Shown one piece after another: positions 1 to 6,040 of a DNA stretch of 6,356 nt. This stretch comes from Thermoplasmata archaeon (GTDB lineage Archaea; Thermoplasmatota; DTKX01; GCA-020343715), in NCBI GenBank assembly GCA_020343715.1, contig CP070808.1, positions 1,027,162 to 1,033,517 of the forward strand. The letters are read 5' to 3'. Numbering within the stretch: the first letter of the stretch is position 1; every line of letters starts with the position of its first letter. The notes under the pieces were generated by a model. The model did no database searches and was not told the origin of the DNA. It was given only the letters and a program-made list of their open reading frames with translations. Made by a program: the position numbers and the translations under genes.

Positions 1-1
1 C

Positions 2-3000
2 AGCGCCGAGGAGGGACCGGTGCACGGTCCCGAGGGCGGCACCCTCCCCACCATATTCATCGGCCCCGACCGGGTCCCCGTGGCCGTCTACTACGACGAC
101 CAGGGCCAGATGCGCCTCTCCCAGCTCAGCCTCACGGGCCAGGTCAAATCCGGCGTCGTGCTCTCGAACCTGCCCCCGACCTCCCCAGTGCGTGACGACT
201 GGCTCGTCGACGTGGTGGCCATGGACGCCAACGGGCTCCTCCACGTGGTATGGACCCAGGGCGATGGGGTCTGGCACAAGGCCTACGACATAGACGGCAA
301 CGTGAAGATGGCCAACCACCGGCTGTCAGCAACCGAGGCAACGGCCCACAGCCCCGCGATAGCGGCCACTGACAGCACCGATGGCACCATAGCATGGGTC
401 ACCTGGACCGAGACGAGGGACAGCATCGGCACCCACGTGCGCCTCGCCTCCCTGGACAGCGTCGGAATGGTCATCGACTCGACCTACGTGGACGACTGGA
501 CCCAGAGATTGGAGCCCACCGTCAGCGACGTGGCCTCTGGCCTGGATGGAGAGGCTTACGTGACCTTCATGGCCGCCGACGGTGCCTACTGGGCAGTCCC
601 CGACGGCGATGGCGGTCACGACCTTCACCTTGTCCATGGTCCCGACGACGGATCCATGCCCAGCACCATCCTGCACTCCCAAGGGACCCCCAACGTCATC
701 TGGAGGAGTGGCCAGGGCCTTGAATGGGACTACATCCTCGTACCACTCTTGGATGGTAGCTTAGGCGAGCCAATGACCCTCGAGAACATGGCAGGTCTGG
801 GTGATCAGTCCTTCCGACCCTCTGACATCCTGACCGTTACCAATGGGGGCCCAGCCGGTACGATTTCCCTGAATGATGGATATCTAATGCTCATGCCCAT
901 CATCAATGGAGGCTTCGACCTGGATGGTAAGGGCCTCTATGTGGAGGCCATGGTCCACGGCGCGGACCACATCATCGCTATCACCGATGACCGTGGACAG
1001 ACCTATCTGGGGTGGTACGAGGCCGTGACCGACAGCTCGGTGTTCCGGGTCATCGGTCGGGCGTCGGACACCCGACTATCATCCATCATGGCTCAGGGTC
1101 CAGTGCTCATCCGTTCCGGCACCGACCTGGACCTAACGGTCACCGTCGAGAACCTGGTGGGTTATGACGCGGATGTGGTTTTAGGGGTCAAGAGCAGCTC
1201 ATCACCGCCCTTCATGGCCGAGATATCGGGAGATGAAGTGATTATGTTGAACGGTGGCGAGTCCGCTACCGTCACCGTCCGAGTCACCGCCTCGATGACG
1301 GCAGTGCCCGGTACCACTGGTACCATAACCGTCTCCTCCAGCCCCAAGGGATGGCCCGATATATCCACCGACCTGGATTTCACCGTGGAGATCCCCGAGT
1401 ACAAGCCCTTCATCATTAGGCCTCCCACTGAGCCCGTCGAGACGCTCCCGGGCCTGGCCGTCCCAGTCACGTTCACCATCGAGTCGTGGTCCGACTCGGA
1501 CGAGACCATCATCCTGGAGCCCAGCGCGCCCAAGGGCTGGACCGTCGAGGCCCCCGAGACGCGAAGCCTCCCCGCCGGCGAGACCATCGAGGTGGAGGTG
1601 GAGGTCACCGCCCCCGACGGCACCCCCGAGGGAACCGCGGCGACCATCGGCCTGGGCGGTGTGACCGAGGGTGGCGAGGAGGGCGCCGAGGGGCGCCTGC
1701 CCACCGTGGTGGGCGTTCGCACCGGCGTCGAGCTGGACCTGGGAGAGGGCGACCTGATGGTGCGACCCGGCTCCGCCATCGACACCCAGTACATGGCAAG
1801 CCGCGAGGTGCTGGTGAGGAACACCGGCAACCAGCCCGTGGAGGTCTCCTTCCACGCCCAGCCCAACCGGGAGGGATGGATCGCCTCGACCACCCCCGGG
1901 ACGGTGGAGCTGACCCCCGGCTCCGTCACCACGCTGGTAGTGAGCGTTGGCGCACCCGAGGGAGCCCTGTGGGGCTCCACGGCCAGCGTCATGGTGGTCG
2001 TTGCCGTCGAGGACGGACCCAGCCTGGACGTGGCCTACCTCAGGTGCAGCGTCTCCCACAGCATCTCTTACTCCCTCGCGTTCTATCCCGCCTCGACCCC
2101 CCTGATGAACGGACAAGCGCTGGTCGACCTGGTGCTAATCAATGACGGGAACGGCTTCGAGGACGTCACCCTGGACCTCATAGGTGTGCCAGTTGATTGG
2201 ACCGCGGAGATCATCGGATACGGCTCCTTCGTACGCATTGCCCCCGGCGGTACCAGGACCTTCCCTGTGTCCATCTCAGCACCCGAGGACGCCCCACCGG
2301 GCGAGGTGATGATCGCCGCCCGGATGCTGGGCTCTGACGACTACAGGTCGGTCAGCCTGACGGTGAATGTCCTGGAGGCTTTCACCGTTGACCTGGAGAT
2401 GGAGGATGAGACCCGTACGCTGACCCCACCGGGAACCGTCGTCTTCCCCTTCCGGATGACGGCTACTGGCAACGCGGCCGGAGAGGCCCGTGTCTCCCTG
2501 GAGGGACTGCCCCAGGACTGGGACTATGCCTTCACCACCCCGGAGGGCGTGGCGGCCGTCTCGTTCCCCATGGACACGGGCGCGTCCGCGAACGCCCAGC
2601 TGTCCCTCCTGGTTCCCGAGGACGCCGAAGGCGAGACGGAGGTCATCGACCTGGTGGTCAGGGACCACTTCGGGAGCCTGCTGGTCAGGATGCCCATCTA
2701 CGTCCGGCTGCGTCTCCCCGACCTGGCTGTGACGGATGTGCTCGTCCTCCCCTCGGACCCCCGCGAGGGCGCCCCCCTGACGGTGCGCGCCACCGTGGTG
2801 AACCTGGGCATGGCCGACGCCGAGGACGTGTCGGTGGTGCTCAAGGAGGGCACCACCGTCATCGACAGGGACACCCTGTCCATCGTGCCGAGGCTGGGCT
2901 CCGCCGAGGTCGTCCTGTACATGGTGCCCGACAGCGGCAGGATGACGATGGTGCTGGAGGTGGACCCCGCGAACGTCATCCGGGAGCGGGACGAGGCCAA

Positions 3001-3631
3001 CAACATCGTCAAGCGCCACATAGACGTGGCCGCCCCGCCCGACGAGCCCCTGGTGAGCCCCGCAGTGGCCCAGGCGTCCGTGGCGGTGGTGCTGACGGTT
3101 TCCATACTGGGCCTGCTCGGCGGCACCGAGTCGGGCAAGTACGCCTTCCTCACCCTCATCTTCATCCCGCTCTACACGAAGATCAAGAAGGACCGGGTCC
3201 TGGACCACTACCTGCGCGGTAAGATCCACGGTTACATAATCGCGAATCCCGGCGAGCACTACAACGCCATCAAGGAGCAGCTGAACGTGACCAACGGCGC
3301 CCTGTCGTACCACCTTCGTGTGCTGGAGCGGGAGGGCTACGTCCGGTCGCGGATGGACGGGATCTTCAAACGCTTCTACCCGGCGGACATGAAGCTCCCG
3401 ACCACCCAGCGGAACATCAGCTCCTTCCAGGAGGTCATCCTGACCATCGTCAAGAACAACCAGGGCCTCTCCCAGAAGGACATCGCCAAGCGCATCGGCG
3501 CCAGCTCCCAGGTCATCAACTACCACATCAAGATCCTGGAGGAATCTGAGCTCATCGAGGTGGACCGCTCCCGCAGGAAGAGCAAGGTCTACGCCATCGA
3601 CTCCCCCGCCACCATAGTCGTCACCGACTGA
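2..3631 (+). CDS. Giant membrane-anchored surface protein with NEW3-like/CARDB ectodomain and C-terminal tandem winged-helix domains (5' partial)
   Basis: The frame is open from the first complete codon at position 2, with no signal peptide at the GTG at 20, so the true start lies upstream and the gene is 5'-truncated. Residues here are numbered from that GTG. About residues 1-350 carry recurring W/Y-rich strands (LHVVWT, IAWVTWT, AYVTF, PNVIW, YLGWY), like a beta-propeller. Residues about 360-900 hold five NEW3-like beta-sandwiches. Residues 902-1005 form a CARDB domain ending in the typical DEANN motif. Hydrophobic stretches follow at 1016-1035 and 1041-1053, then the basic KIKKDR. Two winged helices occupy about 1060-1121 (recognition helix NGALSYHLRVLEREGYV) and 1135-1193 (SSQVINYHIKILEESELI), each with a basic wing. 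By inference it is a membrane-tethered one-component transcription regulator that senses something outside the cell; ligand and targets are unknown. The stop is TGA at 3629-3631, facing the AOR gene. Domain assignments rest on motif recognition only. Confidence 0.88.
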   Translation, partial: SAEEGPVHGPEGGTLPTIFIGPDRVPVAVYYDDQGQMRLSQLSLTGQVKSGVVLSNLPPTSPVRDDWLVDVVAMDANGLLHVVWTQGDGVWHKAYDIDGNVKMANHRLSATEATAHSPAIAATDSTDGTIAWVTWTETRDSIGTHVRLASLDSVGMVIDSTYVDDWTQRLEPTVSDVASGLDGEAYVTFMAADGAYWAVPDGDGGHDLHLVHGPDDGSMPSTILHSQGTPNVIWRSGQGLEWDYILVPLLDGSLGEPMTLENMAGLGDQSFRPSDILTVTNGGPAGTISLNDGYLMLMPIINGGFDLDGKGLYVEAMVHGADHIIAITDDRGQTYLGWYEAVTDSSVFRVIGRASDTRLSSIMAQGPVLIRSGTDLDLTVTVENLVGYDADVVLGVKSSSSPPFMAEISGDEVIMLNGGESATVTVRVTASMTAVPGTTGTITVSSSPKGWPDISTDLDFTVEIPEYKPFIIRPPTEPVETLPGLAVPVTFTIESWSDSDETIILEPSAPKGWTVEAPETRSLPAGETIEVEVEVTAPDGTPEGTAATIGLGGVTEGGEEGAEGRLPTVVGVRTGVELDLGEGDLMVRPGSAIDTQYMASREVLVRNTGNQPVEVSFHAQPNREGWIASTTPGTVELTPGSVTTLVVSVGAPEGALWGSTASVMVVVAVEDGPSLDVAYLRCSVSHSISYSLAFYPASTPLMNGQALVDLVLINDGNGFEDVTLDLIGVPVDWTAEIIGYGSFVRIAPGGTRTFPVSISAPEDAPPGEVMIAARMLGSDDYRSVSLTVNVLEAFTVDLEMEDETRTLTPPGTVVFPFRMTATGNAAGEARVSLEGLPQDWDYAFTTPEGVAAVSFPMDTGASANAQLSLLVPEDAEGETEVIDLVVRDHFGSLLVRMPIYVRLRLPDLAVTDVLVLPSDPREGAPLTVRATVVNLGMADAEDVSVVLKEGTTVIDRDTLSIVPRLGSAEVVLYMVPDSGRMTMVLEVDPANVIRERDEANNIVKRHIDVAAPPDEPLVSPAVAQASVAVVLTVSILGLLGGTESGKYAFLTLIFIPLYTKIKKDRVLDHYLRGKIHGYIIANPGEHYNAIKEQLNVTNGALSYHLRVLEREGYVRSRMDGIFKRFYPADMKLPTTQRNISSFQEVILTIVKNNQGLSQKDIAKRIGASSQVINYHIKILEESELIEVDRSRRKSKVYAIDSPATIVVTD
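1097..2716 (+). repeat. Five tandem NEW3-like beta-sandwich repeats (protein-level)
   Basis: Five successive domains share one pattern: an early strand of the type VxVxN, a G-W or D-W aromatic in mid-domain, then a (V/I)-x-A-P-x-x-x-x-x-G segment before the last strands. The last segment starts at nucleotides 1283, 1604, 1946, 2273 and 2606, which gives periods of 107, 114, 109 and 111 residues. The first copy is the most diverged: it has VTASMTAVPG in place of the A-P-E form. The interval between copies 2 and 3 is the longest and contains a Gly/Glu-rich insert at about 1655-1700. Such domains in archaeal surface proteins usually act as stalks or carbohydrate-binding spacers. The DNA itself is not repetitive, so the copies are old. 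Confidence 0.7.
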
Positions 3632-3635
3632 TGGC

Positions 3636-5465
3636 TCACCAGTACTTCTGCCCCGCGATGCCCAGCTCCTCCAGCTTGGCCTCCGTGGGCCTGCCGTCAG
3701 CGTCCCAGCCCCGGACGGAGTAGTAATCGTCCAGCATCGCCTGGAGCTCTTCCGGGGAGACCATGTGGCCCTTGGAGGGGCCCTCCTTGACGGGCTCGTT
3801 CAGGACCCTCCAGGGCAGCGTGTCGTCGGCCCTGGTGAAGCCCTCGCGGCAGTTGAAGAGCCGGCGGACAGAGGTCACCCGCTCGCCTAATCGGAACATC
3901 TCCTCCACCGACAGTTCCTTCCCGGTCATCAACCGCACGGTGTCCGCCAGGTCCTCCGGCTCGTAGAGCTTGCGGGAGAACTTGCACACGCCCAGGCAGT
4001 CGTAGGCCACGAACAGGTCCTCCAGGTACATCACCATCTCGCCCCTGCCCTCGGCGGAGAAGCGGTCCACGTCCTCGAAGGGGCCGAAGGAGCCCATGAG
4101 GTCCACCAGGTAGCCCCCCGACTTCAGGTGGCACGCGCCCCGCGGGCTCACGGCGAAGCCCAGGGCCAGCGTCTTGAGGCCCCGCACGTCGTACGCGGGC
4201 GGCTCCATGCCCTTGACGTGGATGGCGAACTCCTCGGAGCCCTGACCGACGATGGCCGCCGCCTTGGCTACGCCCTCCGCAAGCAGGTCCCCGATCCCCT
4301 CCCGGTGGGCGATGCGCCGGAGAAGCTCCGGGGCACACCCCGGGTTGTGGAAGCCCACATCCAGGCCGCCCAGATCGAACTCGGTGAGGAGGCCCCTCTC
4401 GGCGGCCTCCATGGCCCACGCGATGACCACACCGGCGGAGATGGTATCGAGGCCGTAGACGTCGCAAAGCTCGTTCAGGTGGGCGAGGAGCTCGGGGTCG
4501 GGGTTGCATATCACGCCGCCCAGGGAGTAGATGGTCTCGTACTCGACGCCGTCCACCACGGTGCCCTCGTACGGACCCTCCTCCACCTTCACCAGCTTGC
4601 CGCAGGGCCTCATGCAGCCGTAGCACGCCTTGCTGCGGACGCCGTAGATGGGGGCCCAGTGCTGGGGCACGATCCGGTCTCGGTCATCGTACACCGACTG
4701 TTGCCAGTTCTTGGTGGGGAAGGTGCCCCGCTCCTTGTTGACCCAGTTGGTGAAGCCGCCGGTACCGTGCTTCCGCATGCCTTCCTTCGTCTTGTCGTCC
4801 ATCACGGTCTGGTGGTTGGACTCCAGCAGTTCCGGTAGTTCCTCCGGGTGGGCCACGGGCAACCTACCGGTTCCCCGGACCGCGAGGGCCTTGACCAGCT
4901 TGGAGCCCATTACGGCCCCCATGCCGCCCCTGCCCGACTGTCGGTCGTCGCAGTCGATGCAGGCGTACTTGACCATGTTCTCGCCGCCCACCCCGATGGT
5001 GGCCACGGCGAACTCGTGCCCCAGCTCCCGCCGCAGGTCCTCCGAGGCCTGCCGGGCGTCCAGGCCCCACAGGTCCGACGAGGGGCGAAGCGTGACCTCC
5101 TCATCGTCCACGACGACGGTGACGGGCTTGACGGACCGGCCCCTGATGACGATGGCGTCGTAGCCGGCATGGCGCGCGGCGGCCCCGATGCGACCGCCCA
5201 TGGTGGCGTCGCCCATGGTGCCAGTCAGCGGGGACTTGGCGGAGAAGGTGCACTTGCCCGGGGTTACGAAGGGCGCGCCGTTGACCAGGCCGGGGGTGAA
5301 CACCAGCACGTTGTCGGGCCCCATGGGGTCGGCCTCGGTGGGGACCTGGTCGTAGACGAGCCACGCCCCTAGGCCCGCGCCGCCCAGCCACAGCTCGCGG
5401 GCCTCCTCTGGCAGGTCCTCCTTGCGGACCTCCCCGGTGGTCACGTCAACGTGGAGGACCCTCAC
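3636..5465 (-). CDS. aor: Aldehyde:ferredoxin oxidoreductase family tungsten/molybdenum-pterin enzyme
   Basis: This 609-residue protein has the usual length for the AOR family, which oxidises aldehydes to carboxylic acids and reduces ferredoxin in the cytoplasm. The N-terminal part holds GGAGLGAWLVYD (28-39), SPLTGTMGDATMGG (78-91) and SGRGGMGAVMGSK (177-189), all family signatures of the pterin-binding domain. The [4Fe-4S] ligands are C281-x2-C284-x3-C288 and C494. The two pterin motifs are DVYGLD (335-340) and DCLGVC (489-494). E310 and H446 (in RGACH) sit where the Pyrococcus furiosus enzyme has active-site Glu and His, by spacing rather than alignment. The start is GTG at 5465: it overlaps the ferredoxin stop as GTGA, has GGAGGTG 5 nt upstream, and gives the typical opening MRVLHVDVTTGEV. 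GTG at 5471 is an in-frame alternative. The gene is co-transcribed with the ferredoxin. The substrate and the subtype (AOR, FOR, GAPOR, WOR) cannot be decided; W or Mo is inferred. Confidence 0.94.
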   Translation of the reverse strand: MRVLHVDVTTGEVRKEDLPEEARELWLGGAGLGAWLVYDQVPTEADPMGPDNVLVFTPGLVNGAPFVTPGKCTFSAKSPLTGTMGDATMGGRIGAAARHAGYDAIVIRGRSVKPVTVVVDDEEVTLRPSSDLWGLDARQASEDLRRELGHEFAVATIGVGGENMVKYACIDCDDRQSGRGGMGAVMGSKLVKALAVRGTGRLPVAHPEELPELLESNHQTVMDDKTKEGMRKHGTGGFTNWVNKERGTFPTKNWQQSVYDDRDRIVPQHWAPIYGVRSKACYGCMRPCGKLVKVEEGPYEGTVVDGVEYETIYSLGGVICNPDPELLAHLNELCDVYGLDTISAGVVIAWAMEAAERGLLTEFDLGGLDVGFHNPGCAPELLRRIAHREGIGDLLAEGVAKAAAIVGQGSEEFAIHVKGMEPPAYDVRGLKTLALGFAVSPRGACHLKSGGYLVDLMGSFGPFEDVDRFSAEGRGEMVMYLEDLFVAYDCLGVCKFSRKLYEPEDLADTVRLMTGKELSVEEMFRLGERVTSVRRLFNCREGFTRADDTLPWRVLNEPVKEGPSKGHMVSPEELQAMLDDYYSVRGWDADGRPTEAKLEELGIAGQKYW

Positions 5466-5920
5466 TCGCACACCTCCTCCACGTGCTCTCGGATCAGGTC
5501 GAAGTCCGAGAAGTCCGCGTCCCGGTACTCGATGGCCTCCAGCTGACAGTACTTGACGCAGGCGGGGTCGCCCTCGCACAGGTCGCACTTGAAGGCCTTC
5601 TCGCCCTCGTCGAACCAGATGATGTGGAAGGGGCAGGCCCGGCCGCAGGAGCCGCACGCGATGCACTTGCCGTAGTCGATGAGCACCGCACCCGTCCGGG
5701 CGACGGCGATGGCGTCGGCGGGGCACGACTCGATGCACTCCAGCTCGCAACCCTCCCCGTGGGCGCACACCACGACCAGGTCCAGGTCGATGCACCGCTT
5801 CTCGAGGCGCAGGTTGGACCGGGCAGGGGTCAGGCCCGTCCCGTGGGCGATGTTGCACGCCATCACGCACAGGCCGCAGCCCGAGCACCTCTCGGGCACG
5901 GGTACTATCACCTTAACCAT
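5462..5920 (-). CDS. Four-cluster [4Fe-4S] ferredoxin, AorA-like electron-transfer subunit
   Basis: This 152-residue protein has four cysteine quartets, enough for four [4Fe-4S] clusters: C12-x2-C15-x2-C18-x3-C22; C52-x5-C58-x3-C62-x3-C66-P; C86-x2-C89-x2-C92-x3-C96-P; and C112-x2-C115-x5-C121-x3-C125. The pattern belongs to the polyferredoxin subunits of oxidoreductases (HycB/DmsB/YdhY-like, and AorA of bacterial AorABC). There is no signal peptide, twin-arginine motif or membrane segment, so it should act in the cytoplasm. Two extra cysteines (C43 and C151) lie outside the motifs. It is the first gene of a bicistron with the AOR gene, so it most likely takes electrons from the AOR cluster. 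The ATG at 5920 is the only sensible start, because no in-frame start codon lies just upstream. The second cluster's C-x5-C spacing is odd for the family. Its final electron acceptor is unknown. Confidence 0.92.
   Translation of the reverse strand: MVKVIVPVPERCSGCGLCVMACNIAHGTGLTPARSNLRLEKRCIDLDLVVVCAHGEGCELECIESCPADAIAVARTGAVLIDYGKCIACGSCGRACPFHIIWFDEGEKAFKCDLCEGDPACVKYCQLEAIEYRDADFSDFDLIREHVEEVCE
5471..5477 (-). promoter_or_regulatory. Ribosome binding site of the AOR gene, inside the ferredoxin end
   Basis: On the minus strand GGAGGTG is followed by TGCGA and then the GTG start at 5465. The site lies inside the last codons of the ferredoxin gene, whose TGA stop shares four bases (GTGA) with the AOR start. 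The arrangement suggests translational coupling and settles the AOR start against the far longer open frame upstream. Confidence 0.75.
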
Positions 5921-5932
5921 GTCTTCGCACCG

Positions 5933-5939
5933 CTCCTCC
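5933..5939 (-). promoter_or_regulatory. Possible ribosome binding site of the ferredoxin gene
   Basis: On the minus strand GGAGGAG lies 12 nt before the ATG at 5920. The sequence is a good Shine-Dalgarno match, but the spacing is longer than the usual 5-9 nt. If the T-rich box at 5955-5962 is the promoter, transcription would begin almost on top of this site, so its use is doubtful. Confidence 0.35.
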
Positions 5940-5942
5940 GAA

Positions 5943-5976
5943 CGCGGAAATCGGATAAAAAACCCCCGTCTCCGCG
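5943..5976. repeat. Inverted repeat CGCGGA / TCCGCG flanking the T-rich box
   Basis: CGCGGA at 5943-5948 is the exact reverse complement of TCCGCG at 5971-5976. The 22-nt spacer between them contains the candidate TATA box of the ferredoxin/AOR operon. Outside the arms the pairing resumes as GAA / TTC if two bases are skipped on one side. It could be a split operator. Six-base arms are short for GC-rich DNA, so chance is a real possibility. Confidence 0.3.
5955..5962 (-). promoter_or_regulatory. Candidate TATA box of the ferredoxin/AOR operon
   Basis: On the minus strand TTTTTTAT stands out in GC-rich surroundings and ends 35 nt before the ferredoxin ATG. A start of transcription about 25 nt from its centre would fall near 5933 and give a very short leader. 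The bases just upstream are a G run, not the purine/A-rich BRE seen at strong archaeal promoters. The A/T-rich stretch at 6010-6017 is an alternative box and would give a leader of about 65 nt. Confidence 0.45.
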
Positions 5977-6006
5977 CATTCTATGTGATGGGTGTGCGCA
6001 AACGTC

Positions 6007-6021
6007 ACCATTATTAACGGT
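6007..6021. promoter_or_regulatory. Imperfect 15-bp palindrome over the candidate promoter of the divergent + gene
   Basis: The sequence ACCATTATTAACGGT is symmetric about 6014, with six of seven pairs matching (6010/6018 is the mismatch). Its centre is 27 nt before the ATG at 6041, the distance expected between an archaeal TATA box and the first base of a leaderless message. It is therefore either a symmetric promoter element usable in both directions or an operator on top of the promoter. No Shine-Dalgarno sequence precedes 6041, which agrees with leaderless translation. Confidence 0.4.
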
Positions 6022-6040
6022 ATTGACACTAGAAAGCTCG

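Noticed and set aside
20..22. GTG at 20 as the real start of the large + strand gene
   Set aside because: The frame is already open from position 2, no signal peptide follows, and a large exported domain must have one. The gene continues upstream of the window.
1310..1324. GGTACC repeated with a 3-nt spacer
   Set aside because: It lies inside coding sequence for Gly-Thr-Thr-Gly-Thr. Such short repeats arise by chance from Gly-Thr codons, and nothing suggests a function.
1162..2116. Two overlapping minus-strand open frames of 276 and 304 residues
   Set aside because: They are antisense to the NEW3-like repeats, are compositionally biased, and show no recognisable domain.
2276..3526. A 416-residue open frame on the minus strand
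   Set aside because: It lies wholly antisense to well-supported CARDB and winged-helix coding sequence and has a His/Gly/Val-rich composition typical of shadow frames in GC-rich DNA.
4128..4838. A 236-residue + strand open frame
   Set aside because: It is antisense to conserved AOR sequence, including the cysteine motif and the first pterin-binding motif, with no domain signal of its own.
5466..5888. N-terminal extension of the AOR open frame to 5888, giving 750 residues
   Set aside because: The extension is Arg/Gly/Pro-rich shadow translation of the ferredoxin gene in another frame. The AOR family signature begins at 5465, where a good ribosome binding site is present.
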